Source of the DNA: Nitrospira sp. UBA6493
Lineage (GTDB): Bacteria > Nitrospirota > Nitrospiria > Nitrospirales > Nitrospiraceae
NCBI GenBank assembly: GCA_002435325.1
Contig: DJMJ01000039.1
Location: forward strand, 1-50,493
Length of the DNA stretch: 50,493 nucleotides
Direction of reading: 5' to 3'
Part shown: positions 35,351 to 43,866 of the stretch, in pieces
How the letters are laid out: each line of letters begins with the position of its first letter
Position numbering within the stretch: position 1 is the first letter of the stretch
Position numbers and translations under genes: made by a program
Notes under the pieces: model-generated
What the model was told of the DNA's origin: nothing
Seen by the model: only the letters and a program-made list of their open reading frames with translations
The model's database searches: none

Positions 35351-36175
35351 TTAGCCGGTCACAATCGGCTGGAAGTCCTTCGGCAAGAGCCGCGTCAACT
35401 CAGCCGGTTTGAGGGCCCGATACTTGGACGATCCTGGTTGCTGACGGTCCAGCACGGCACATTCCAACGTCTTGTCCGCCAGCACTTCTCGAAGATGAGC
35501 GAACAGCGCCGCCTGATCAGGAATCGTCGCAGCCTTCAGGCTATCACCGGATGATCCTGACTCCTCCAATCCTTCCGCCGATTCCTGCCGATGCGCGAGC
35601 GATCCGATCGCCCAGGTACGAAGCGCCAGCAACAGTCCTTGATCGAGGGAGCAGGAGGCGGGCATCTGTGCGTTCAGATACTCCCACATGCGCGCCTGAG
35701 CCGATTTCGTGGCGGCCAGGACCGCTTGCTTCTTCATCTCTTCAAATGTGCCGTCATAGTTGATCGTGAGCAGCGAGTCCCGCTCCGGCTTCTGTCCCAG
35801 CTCAGCCAGCAGGATCCGGACGATAAACGGCGCCTTATAGACCTCTTCAAACGCTTGCTTGATTACCGGCGCAATCCCGTATTTCACCAGGCGCGAACCG
35901 GTCACATCGGAGGGCGAACGGTTGAACCCCTCGACATGCGCCATCTCCAGCAGGTTGAACCGCAGCTTTTCCAGATCCGCCGGATGCCCCATGCCTCCCA
36001 GCGCGATCCGATCGTAAATCTCATAGAGCTTCGAGGTCCCTTTGCTCACGGTCGTCAGCAGAATACCGCCTTCGTAGACGAGTCCTACAACCGGGCTGCC
36101 CTGCCGGAATTGTTCATCGAGATAGGTCCGGCGATTGCCGACCGCTTCCACCCACCGATAGGGTTCTTCATACAT
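35351..36175 (-). CDS. prcA: 20S proteasome alpha subunit
   Basis: Outer ring of the 20S core, forming the gate through which substrates enter. 274 residues; begins MYEEPYRWVEAVGNRRTYLDE with VVGLVYEGGILLTTVSKGTSKLYEIYDRIALGGMGHPADLE (broken here into VVGLVYEGGILL and KLYEIYDRIALGG), as in actinobacterial PrcA. The active-site Thr is absent, as expected. A Ser/Glu-rich insert (about 205-225) precedes a C-terminal segment not seen in most homologues. The start overlaps the prcB stop by eight bases. Confidence 0.93.
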   Translation of the reverse strand: MYEEPYRWVEAVGNRRTYLDEQFRQGSPVVGLVYEGGILLTTVSKGTSKLYEIYDRIALGGMGHPADLEKLRFNLLEMAHVEGFNRSPSDVTGSRLVKYGIAPVIKQAFEEVYKAPFIVRILLAELGQKPERDSLLTINYDGTFEEMKKQAVLAATKSAQARMWEYLNAQMPASCSLDQGLLLALRTWAIGSLAHRQESAEGLEESGSSGDSLKAATIPDQAALFAHLREVLADKTLECAVLDRQQPGSSKYRALKPAELTRLLPKDFQPIVTG

Positions 36176-36953
36176 GGCGCACCACCTTAGACTCGAAAAG
36201 CGGCTTTAATCGATCATCAGACACCACACGCACTCCATCCTGCGTAATGAGTTTGATGATGGGATAGAGGTTGGACTCCCGATTCACTCCCCCGGTCGCC
36301 GAATCGAACTCCGCGGCACTCGTGAGCAAGCGTAAGGCCTGTACGGTCGCCTCTTCTTCCGTCAGCTCCACCAGCGGGCGCTCACCCCACGTGTTGACGT
36401 AATGGAGAATGCCGCGAATCGTCGGCGAGCCTGAACCGGAGACCGCATACTCCACTCCTTCAAACTCGGCCCCGAGAATATCGTAGAAGAAAATCTTCGC
36501 CGCCCCCTGCTCGAAATCGTACCCCGCAAAGACCGGCACCACCGCGCCAGTTCCCGCAAGGGCCGCGGCTACATTTTCCTTCAGCAGCTTGGACACCGCG
36601 CGGAGCTTCCCTTCGAAGCTCAATTCTTGAAGTTGCGTCCGCCGGTAATATTTGAAGGAGTGCTCCAGCACCCGCACCATCTCATAGGCCGTGGCCGGCA
36701 CGCCGGCAATCGCCATGACACTGTGCCGGTCGATCTCCAGGACCTTGTCCGTCCGGTCATACATCACCATGTTGCCGGCCGTGGCCCGCCGATCGCCGGC
36801 CACCAGCACGCCGTCGCGATATTTGAACGCGAGAATCGTCGTCGCACTCGTCAGCTCCTGCCCGTTCCCGGCAAGACCGGGACTCCCTAATGTATAGCCC
36901 TGCTCTTTGAGCAGTTGAAAGAAATCGCCCTGCATCCCCATTGCGCGCCTCAC
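36168..36953 (-). CDS. prcB: 20S proteasome beta subunit, with propeptide
   Basis: Catalytic inner ring of the 20S core. The mature enzyme should begin at the first Thr of ATTILAFKYRDGV. Relative to this Thr1, Asp17 (AGDRRAT) and Lys33 (RTDKVLEID) are at the right distances, and the SGSGSPT segment with Ser129-type residues is present, so the enzyme looks active. The propeptide is about 37 residues. The start is uncertain: GTG 36953 has AGGA six bases upstream and is chosen; the frame extends to GTG 36980. Order prcB before prcA is as in Actinobacteria. Confidence 0.92.
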   Translation of the reverse strand: MRRAMGMQGDFFQLLKEQGYTLGSPGLAGNGQELTSATTILAFKYRDGVLVAGDRRATAGNMVMYDRTDKVLEIDRHSVMAIAGVPATAYEMVRVLEHSFKYYRRTQLQELSFEGKLRAVSKLLKENVAAALAGTGAVVPVFAGYDFEQGAAKIFFYDILGAEFEGVEYAVSGSGSPTIRGILHYVNTWGERPLVELTEEEATVQALRLLTSAAEFDSATGGVNRESNLYPIIKLITQDGVRVVSDDRLKPLFESKVVRHV

Positions 36954-36994
36954 ATTCTTTCCTATCTCTTCCTCACTCACGGATGGGCATCGCC

Positions 36995-37064
36995 GTCAGG
37001 GTTCACTGCGCGCGTCGAACGAGGCCCTTCTGAGGGCGCGCGTTCCGCGAGCACAAACCCTGAC
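36995..37064. repeat. Long inverted repeat between UBact and prcB
   Basis: GTCAGGGTT (36995-37003) pairs perfectly with AACCCTGAC (37056-37064). Inside are the smaller stems GAACG/CGTTC and GGCCCT-TCTG-AGGGC. The whole 70-base element could fold into one branched or extended hairpin in the transcript. There is no T-run, so it is not a standard terminator. It fills most of the only sizeable gap in the proteasome gene series. Confidence 0.75.
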
Positions 37065-37077
37065 CCGGTGACCATCC

Positions 37078-37272
37078 TCACTCCCCCGTCCGCTGCCGAT
37101 ACCGTTCGGCCTGTTTCGGATCGACCTTCTTCATACGCTTCATCAAGTTATCCTTGTCCGGCGAACCGGTATCAGGCCGCTTGGGTCCGCTGCCTTCCTC
37201 CAATGGGCTCGGCACTTTCGGCATCGGATCGCCAGGCCCCTCGCGCCGTTCCGGCATGCTTGTATAGATCAT
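37078..37272 (-). CDS. ubact: UBact, Pup-like protein modifier
   Basis: Small protein tag attached to substrates to send them to the proteasome. 64 residues, rich in Pro, Gly, Lys and Glu and almost without hydrophobic core, as for disordered Pup. Residues about 38-60 (SPDKDNLMKRMKKVDPKQAE) could form the helix read by the ATPase. The C-terminus is RTGE, so the conjugation-ready Glu is encoded directly. ATG 37272 overlaps the dop stop (ATGA) and has AAAGGA ten bases upstream; the longer upstream frame runs inside dop and is rejected. Identity rests on size, ending and position between dop and prcB. Confidence 0.9.
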   Translation of the reverse strand: MIYTSMPERREGPGDPMPKVPSPLEEGSGPKRPDTGSPDKDNLMKRMKKVDPKQAERYRQRTGE

Positions 37273-38795
37273 GATCGTGCATCCTTTCGTCGATACCAGG
37301 CTGTCATCGCCTCGGCGGGAGACGCAGCCGCCTCCAACACCGCCGCACAAGCCTTCACATCCTCGGGAGTAAACAAATCGCCCATCTCCAACGTCTTGGG
37401 CATCAACCCGCCGGAAAACTGAATGCGCTCCCATTGCATCGACTTGATCTGGTCCGGGAAGCGCCGCACACAGAGCCCGCGCAAGCCACCACGTGTATCG
37501 CTGGGGCCAGCCGACAAGGCCTGCTCAATGTCGGCTTCCGTCGTCAAGCGCCAGGCCTTGCCTTCCGCTTCGAGCCCCAGATACAGCCCGCGCTCGGCAT
37601 TCACATTGTGATATTCAAGATCTAGGCTGGCCAGCCAGGGATCATCCCAGCCAATACGCTCCTCGCGCATAAAGGTTTCCAGCAGCCACAGTTTCGTGAC
37701 CCAATCAAGCTTGCCCACCAATTGCGCACGATCCGCCGTGAGGAGCATCAGCGTCTGCCGCCATTCGCGCAAGATCCAATCCGTATCCGGATCTGACCCG
37801 GCGAACTGCGCTTCCGCCGCCACACAGTACTGTTCCTGGATCTCGACGCCGGTCAGCGTGTGGCCGTTCTTCTGCCGCACCACCGCTTTGAGATCGCTGT
37901 CGCGCGAAATCTGTTTGACGGCGACGACAGGCTGATCGATCTCAATCTTTGGCGCGCGGTTGCAGCTGATCAGTTCCAGAACCAACTGCGTCGTCCCTAT
38001 CTTCAAGGCCGTGGCGTATTCACACATATTCGCGTCGCCGATGATCAAATGCAGCCGGCGGTATTTCTTGGGGTCGGCATGGGGTTCGTCCCGCGTGTTG
38101 AGGATCGGACGATTGTGCATCGTATCGACGCTCAGATCCGTTTCCATGAAGTCGGCCCGTTGCGAGAGCTGATAGGATCCCGGCACGAAGCCGCTTTCCT
38201 GCGCTTCCACCCCGACCTTGCCGGCCCCGGCAATGACCTGACGGCTGATAAGGAACGGGATCATTCCCTCCACCAATGACGGGAATGGAATCGATCGCGA
38301 GATCAGATAATTGTCATGACAGCCGTAGCTGTGGCCATGGAAGTCGGAATTGTTCTTGTAGACCTGCACATGCGGTCCGCCGAGCGTCCGGTTCCTGCGT
38401 TCAGCCGCGCGCTGCACCACCCGCTCGCCGGCACGATCATGAGCCAGCAGATCACGCAACGTGCGGCACTCAGGGGTGGAATACTCCGGATGCGTATGAT
38501 CGTTGTAGAACCGGGCGCCATTCGGCAACACCAAGTCGCTCTTCATCTCGTGAAAAGAGAACGGCCGGTGGGCATCGACCTTGGCAAACTCGTCTTCTTC
38601 CTTGTCCTGCTGGAGCCCGGAGACCCGGAACCCGCGCGAATCCTCATGGGGATCTTCGCCGCTATAGTCCCATCGACGCTCGAAGGAGGCGGTCAAGTGC
38701 GCCCGCACCAGCTCCATCGACTCGACGACCGGATCCACCACATCGAGATCCTCGCGCGTAATGCCGTACTCTGTTTCGATGCCAAACAAGCGCAT
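37269..38795 (-). CDS. dop: Dop-type depupylase-like enzyme for UBact
   Basis: Removes the modifier from substrates (and, in mycobacteria, deamidates Pup). 508 residues from ATG 38795. It begins MRLFGIETEYGI and carries the Dop-specific loop between residues about 40 and 85 (RRWDYSGEDPHEDSRGF...FHEMKSDLVL), then the catalytic Asp99 in FYNDHTHPEYSTPEC. Further shared blocks are YKNNSD, GCHDNYLISR and ILNTRDEPHAD. The loop is what separates Dop from PafA. The frame continues up to 38900 inside the ATPase gene; that part is not used. The start is two bases from the ATPase stop and the stop overlaps UBact. Confidence 0.9.
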   Translation of the reverse strand: MRLFGIETEYGITREDLDVVDPVVESMELVRAHLTASFERRWDYSGEDPHEDSRGFRVSGLQQDKEEDEFAKVDAHRPFSFHEMKSDLVLPNGARFYNDHTHPEYSTPECRTLRDLLAHDRAGERVVQRAAERRNRTLGGPHVQVYKNNSDFHGHSYGCHDNYLISRSIPFPSLVEGMIPFLISRQVIAGAGKVGVEAQESGFVPGSYQLSQRADFMETDLSVDTMHNRPILNTRDEPHADPKKYRRLHLIIGDANMCEYATALKIGTTQLVLELISCNRAPKIEIDQPVVAVKQISRDSDLKAVVRQKNGHTLTGVEIQEQYCVAAEAQFAGSDPDTDWILREWRQTLMLLTADRAQLVGKLDWVTKLWLLETFMREERIGWDDPWLASLDLEYHNVNAERGLYLGLEAEGKAWRLTTEADIEQALSAGPSDTRGGLRGLCVRRFPDQIKSMQWERIQFSGGLMPKTLEMGDLFTPEDVKACAAVLEAAASPAEAMTAWYRRKDARS

Positions 38796-38797
38796 AG

Positions 38798-40540
38798 CTA
38801 GATAATCTGATTCACCACCCGCTCCTCGGTCTGCCGGCCATGACAGAACGACGACACCCCGACCACTTGATCGGGATGATGGTCGAGCAGCTTCAGCCAC
38901 TCTTCCGCCGCATCGTCCGGCGGCAGCATCTCGCCTTCACGGAACTCTTCCGAGACCGCGTCGAGCACATCTTTCGCCATCAGGCCGGCCGGTGTCCCGG
39001 ATTGAATCGTCCGGTCGATCGCCTTTTCCTTCGCGCGCTGCACAATGGAAGAGAGAATCGCGCCGCTCACGAGATCGCCCCGAAAGAGCACCTTGTTCTG
39101 CCCATTGCGGAGCCGGATCGACAGCACTCGATTCTCATCGGTCCGCTTGAAGATCGTCTCGATCACCTCGCCGATCAGCGACTGAAACGCCGTCGCCGTC
39201 TCGCCGCCCCGTGCGGCCACATAGGCGGCGTCCAGCGGCAGATCTTCTCGCAGATACACTTTCAGAATTTCCCCTGCCGCCTCGCGATTCGGCCGGCTGA
39301 CTTTGATCTTACGGTCGATCCGGCCTGGACGCAGGACTGCCGGATCAATCAGATCCGGCCGATTCGACGCCAGGATGATCACCACGTCGCGCAATGACTC
39401 GATCCCGTCCATTTCTGAACAGAACATGGGAACGAGCGTGCTTGAAATATTGAACGAGCGCGAAGCCCGCCTGGTGCCGAGAATCGACTCCGCCTCGTCG
39501 ATGAAAATAAAGGGCAAGGCTCCTTCACGCCGCCTGGCTCTGGCTTTGGCAAAGAGGTCTCGCACCATCCGCTCGGATTCCCCGAGCCACATATTCAAAA
39601 TCTCAGGCCCCTTGATATGGAGGAACGCGCCGCCGTTAATGGGGACCTGCGTCTCGCCCTGACCGCCCTCGGGCATCGATTCACTGACCAGCTTCGCGAG
39701 ACTCGCCGCCGCCGCCTGACCAATCAGCGTCTTGCCGCAACCGGGCGGGCCATACAGCAGGAACCCTTTGGGCTGCGTGAACTTGAATTGCTGGAAGGTC
39801 TCCGCGTGCAGCAGGGGATATTCGATCGCCTTGCGAATCGCGCCAATCGCCTCCTGCTGGCCGCCGATCTGTTCCCACGTGACCGTCGGCACTTCATCCA
39901 GTACGTGCGTCTTGGCTTTCCGATCTTCGAGCTTCTCGATGGCGATCCGATGTCCGGGATCGATCCGCAATTCGTCTCCGGCTTTGAGGTCCACGCCCGT
40001 GAGATCGCTCGACCGCTGGAGGATCATGGACTGCCGCCCCATCTCCTGCTCGAAGCGCAAACGCCCGTCCGGCAAGGCTTCGGCCAGTTTGAGCACCGGC
40101 CCGCTCCGGTCATAGCCCAGCGTCTTGATGACGGCATAGGCTTCATTGACCAGGATCTGCGTGCCGATCTTCAGCACATCGGCCGGCACCCGGGGATCGA
40201 CATTGGTGTAGTACTCCGCGCCGCCCACCACGATCCGGGCCAGCCCTTCACCAGGCAGGTCGAGCAGCGTGCCGATGCGGTTGGCCGGTGCCGTCAACTT
40301 CCCGACCACTTCGCTGATCTTTTTGAATTCGGCTTCCCGCTGCTGCTGGCTGGCGGCATTCAGCATCACCGAATGCCGGAGTTTGTAGAGAATCTGCTGG
40401 CGCGGGTCGTTGTCAGGAAAGGACGCCAGGCATTGCTCGATCAATTCCAGAGGGTCTGCCGCCGTCGAAGGCGGCTGCTTTCCCGCCCCTTTATCCGAAG
40501 GACCGTGCGGCCCCTTATCGTCTGCCCGATGGTCGCTCAT
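38798..40540 (-). CDS. arc: ARC/Mpa-type proteasomal AAA+ ATPase
   Basis: Hexameric unfoldase that feeds tagged proteins to the 20S core. 580 residues: disordered start, N-terminal coiled coil (about 30-90; shorter hydrophobic heptads at LYKLRHSVML and REAEFKKISEVVGKL), two OB-type domains (about 95-205), AAA+ domain with Walker A GPPGCGKT at 264-271, Walker B FIFIDE at 344-349 and SRH NRPDLIDPAVLRPGRIDRKI. The C-terminus ends VVNQII, not the Gln-Tyr-Leu ending used by mycobacterial Mpa to dock on the proteasome. GGGAGG lies five bases before ATG 40540. It begins the dop-UBact-prcB-prcA-pafA series. Confidence 0.93.
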   Translation of the reverse strand: MSDHRADDKGPHGPSDKGAGKQPPSTAADPLELIEQCLASFPDNDPRQQILYKLRHSVMLNAASQQQREAEFKKISEVVGKLTAPANRIGTLLDLPGEGLARIVVGGAEYYTNVDPRVPADVLKIGTQILVNEAYAVIKTLGYDRSGPVLKLAEALPDGRLRFEQEMGRQSMILQRSSDLTGVDLKAGDELRIDPGHRIAIEKLEDRKAKTHVLDEVPTVTWEQIGGQQEAIGAIRKAIEYPLLHAETFQQFKFTQPKGFLLYGPPGCGKTLIGQAAAASLAKLVSESMPEGGQGETQVPINGGAFLHIKGPEILNMWLGESERMVRDLFAKARARRREGALPFIFIDEAESILGTRRASRSFNISSTLVPMFCSEMDGIESLRDVVIILASNRPDLIDPAVLRPGRIDRKIKVSRPNREAAGEILKVYLREDLPLDAAYVAARGGETATAFQSLIGEVIETIFKRTDENRVLSIRLRNGQNKVLFRGDLVSGAILSSIVQRAKEKAIDRTIQSGTPAGLMAKDVLDAVSEEFREGEMLPPDDAAEEWLKLLDHHPDQVVGVSSFCHGRQTEERVVNQII

Positions 40541-40675
40541 GTGTGCCTCCCAACCAATCAGGCATCATCATAACAACATGTTTACGCCATACGCTACCAG
40601 AGAGAAGGGGAGGCTGGGAAACTGGTGGAACGGAGGAAAGAGCGTGCCGAGGTCACCGAGAAAGCGCGGCTGCAG

Positions 40676-40695
40676 CTCTAGCCGCCCCCTCGTTT
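40676..40695 (-). terminator. Weak hairpin between htrA and arc
   Basis: GCGGCT and AGCCGC pair across an eight-base loop in the 230-base gap between htrA and arc. On the minus strand only GCTTTC follows, so it would be a poor terminator. The rest of the gap (40541-40771) holds no gene that I can support and no clear promoter. Confidence 0.3.
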
Positions 40696-40771
40696 TACGT
40701 TTCACGCCGCACGGACCATGATGTTCTGGAAGAACGCGAGAACGCGGCCGGCGTACTTTTTCAGCAACCTG

Positions 40772-41905
<1,134 letters not shown>

Positions 41906-41906
41906 T

Positions 41907-42329
41907 CTACTCCCCCATGATTTGAATGATGAGATCGCGCGTGCGGGACCGCGTGTCGAAATCGACCACGACGATTTGCTGCCAGGTGCCAAGATGTAAA
42001 GTGCCCTCGGAGAAGGGAATCGTCACGGACGGCCCTTGCAGCTGTCCACGCAGGTGACTGTGACCATTATCTTCGCCGGGATTTCTCGTATTGTGCTGCC
42101 AGGCCGGGTCGGCCGGCACCACCCGGTCCCAGAAGGCTTTCGTGTCGGCGCGAATCCCCGGCTCGTCTTCGATGATCATCATCGACGCGGTCGTGTGTTT
42201 CACGAACACCGTGACGATCCCCGCCTCGAGCTCCGACTCGGCGAGCGCAGACTGCACCGACGCCGTCAGGTTCTCGATATGCGAATCGCCCCGCATGTTC
42301 ACACGCAACGCGACGGTCTTCACAGCCAT
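41907..42329 (-). CDS. YjbQ-family protein (UPF0047)
   Basis: 140 residues. The conserved stretch VFVKHTTASMMIIEDEPG, then NTRNPGEDNGHSHLRGQLQGPS with its histidines, and the ending GTWQQIVVVDFDTRSRTRDLIIQIMG mark the UPF0047 family; thiamine-phosphate synthase-like activity has been reported for E. coli YjbQ, but the true role is unclear. ATG 42329 has GGAG seven bases upstream and is one base from the stop of the HD gene. The stop is two bases before the htrA start, so three genes are closely linked. Confidence 0.9.
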   Translation of the reverse strand: MAVKTVALRVNMRGDSHIENLTASVQSALAESELEAGIVTVFVKHTTASMMIIEDEPGIRADTKAFWDRVVPADPAWQHNTRNPGEDNGHSHLRGQLQGPSVTIPFSEGTLHLGTWQQIVVVDFDTRSRTRDLIIQIMGE

Positions 42330-42330
42330 T

Positions 42331-43197
42331 TCAACACTCCATCTCTCGCAAGAACCGCCGCTCATTCGGAGAAAGCTTGCAACCCCGCGCTTCCTCCAAC
42401 ACCCGATCAAATGCGCCCTTTGCGGCCAGGCCACGCAGGGCACTCATCACCGGCTGGCTCAGAATGCCCTCCTGCTGCAGCTTGTCGAGATAGGCAAACG
42501 CGTCGGCCAGCGTTTCCTTCTTCCGCACATAGTAATCACGCCCGCGCTGTTGGTTGCTGTAGGCCTCGAACTGTTCGCAGGCCACGAGGATTTCCGCCAG
42601 CTGTTTCACCCAGGGTTTCGCCGAGGCGAGCCGCTCAGGATAATAGTAGTAGAGCATCACCTGCTGCATCCAGGGCAACCAGGTGATCCCCATGTTCTTG
42701 ATCACGGGCCGCACCGCCCGCAGCCGCCGCGCCAGCCGCCGCGCGTAGCCCAGCCGCATTTCCACCTGCTCCTTCGCCCAAGGAGTCATAGCGATCCCGG
42801 CCGCTTTGAGGTCCTGTTTATATCGCGAGAGAAATGCTTCCGTCTCCCGGCCGTAGATGGTGTCAGTGTGGACAGCCCGCCACTCGCGCGGCCTGGTCGG
42901 AATGCCCCGCTCCTTGGCCCACGACCAGATAGTTCCAAACAATGTCCGGTCAAGCCCTGCCCGCCCCAGGTCGTGCAGCAGACAGGCGATCTGATAAGAC
43001 CGTACTCGCTCCGGATCGTGCCCCAGCGATGCGGCCACGGCCGCGCACATGCGTGCCGTCCGCACGGCATGGGGCCGATCGTACCCGCGAATGATCCGCC
43101 CGGCTTTTTGAGGATGGGGATAATCGTACAGACTCATCAGTTCCGCCACAAGCGGGCGTGGAATCAGGAGTGGTGCCGATGAACGAGGATTTGCCAT
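42331..43197 (-). CDS. HD-domain phosphohydrolase-like protein
   Basis: 288 residues. The HD metal motif is visible as RPHAVRTARM followed by CLLHDLGRAGLD at about 42-90; the C-terminal half is helical with a YYYYPERL segment and many Arg residues. It resembles metal-dependent HD phosphohydrolases but I cannot name a substrate. ATG 43197 is chosen because a good promoter at 43244-43272 lies inside the longer frame (which opens at 43293) and would start RNA near 43237. First gene of the HD-yjbQ-htrA transcript. Confidence 0.82.
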   Translation of the reverse strand: MANPRSSAPLLIPRPLVAELMSLYDYPHPQKAGRIIRGYDRPHAVRTARMCAAVAASLGHDPERVRSYQIACLLHDLGRAGLDRTLFGTIWSWAKERGIPTRPREWRAVHTDTIYGRETEAFLSRYKQDLKAAGIAMTPWAKEQVEMRLGYARRLARRLRAVRPVIKNMGITWLPWMQQVMLYYYYPERLASAKPWVKQLAEILVACEQFEAYSNQQRGRDYYVRKKETLADAFAYLDKLQQEGILSQPVMSALRGLAAKGAFDRVLEEARGCKLSPNERRFLREMEC

Positions 43198-43243
43198 ACG
43201 TGCAAGAAAGCAGACATCCAAGTGAGCCGCAGAATCGAAAGGC

Positions 43244-43272
43244 AGAATATCGGCGAGCGAACAGGGTGTCAA
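43244..43272 (-). promoter_or_regulatory. Promoter of the HD-yjbQ-htrA operon
   Basis: Perfect TTGACA (43272-43267), 17-base spacer and TATTCT (43249-43244) on the minus strand. RNA start near 43237, about 40 bases before ATG 43197. Confidence 0.75.
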
Positions 43273-43328
43273 GGCGACAGCACCAGCGGCCACTCGCTCA
43301 ATCGGTCGAACTTTGCTATGCTCGGCAC

Positions 43329-43757
43329 ATGAACGATCCCACGTGCAAAGCCTGTTCAGGCGCTCGGCCGCGACCCGACCACTTCATCGCCGATCTCGGA
43401 TTGACGCGCGTCTATCTCCATGACGATCAATTCTTTCCCGGCTGGACCGTGCTGGTGCTTGGCCGCCATGCGACCGAGCTCTTTCACCTGGCGCCAGCCG
43501 AACGCGTTCAATTGATCGAGGAAATGAACCTGGTCGCCAAAGCCCTGCACCAAGTCTATGTGCCCCGCAAGATCAACTACGAACTGCTGGGCAACCAGAT
43601 GCCTCATATCCACTGGCACCTCATCCCCCGCCTCGTGAACGATCCGGCCCCGCTGGAACCGGTGTGGCGGGTGCCGCATGAGCCGGTGCTCCTTTCAGAC
43701 GCCGATCTGCACGGAACAATCCAGCGTCTGCACCAGGCCATTCAGAACGCGCGCTAA
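43329..43757 (+). CDS. HIT-family hydrolase (FHIT/Ap4A type)
   Basis: 142 residues. An N-terminal CKAC pair could bind zinc; the triad reads HIHWHLIPR, the form seen in diadenosine-polyphosphate hydrolases and related HIT proteins rather than the HINT type at 13918. ATG 43329 is chosen; the upstream frame overlaps the divergent HD promoter. No ribosome site is visible. TGCTATGCT just upstream (about 43313-43321) looks like an extended -10 box, which would give a very short leader. It is divergent from the HD gene. Confidence 0.85.
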   Translation: MNDPTCKACSGARPRPDHFIADLGLTRVYLHDDQFFPGWTVLVLGRHATELFHLAPAERVQLIEEMNLVAKALHQVYVPRKINYELLGNQMPHIHWHLIPRLVNDPAPLEPVWRVPHEPVLLSDADLHGTIQRLHQAIQNAR

Positions 43758-43813
43758 ACCAGCAGCACCGCTTCCATTAAGGACCTCCTCCTGCCCCGCC
43801 GGCCTCGATTCGG

Positions 43814-43822
43814 TGCTATACT
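43814..43822 (+). promoter_or_regulatory. Extended -10 promoter for the TPR/CHASE2 pair
   Basis: TGCTATACT (TGn plus near-consensus -10), with no good -35 box. RNA would start about 43829, close to 38 bases before ATG 43867. Confidence 0.55.
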
Positions 43823-43866
43823 ACAATCCGGCTTTGGTAACCGATCCGGATGGTTATAGATTTCCG

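Noticed and set aside
38796..38900. Upstream extension of dop inside arc
   Set aside because: Homologues begin at the MRLFGIETEYG methionine; the extension is arc sequence in another frame.
39617..40573. 318-residue plus-strand ORF over arc
   Set aside because: Antisense shadow; composition reflects codon bias of arc.
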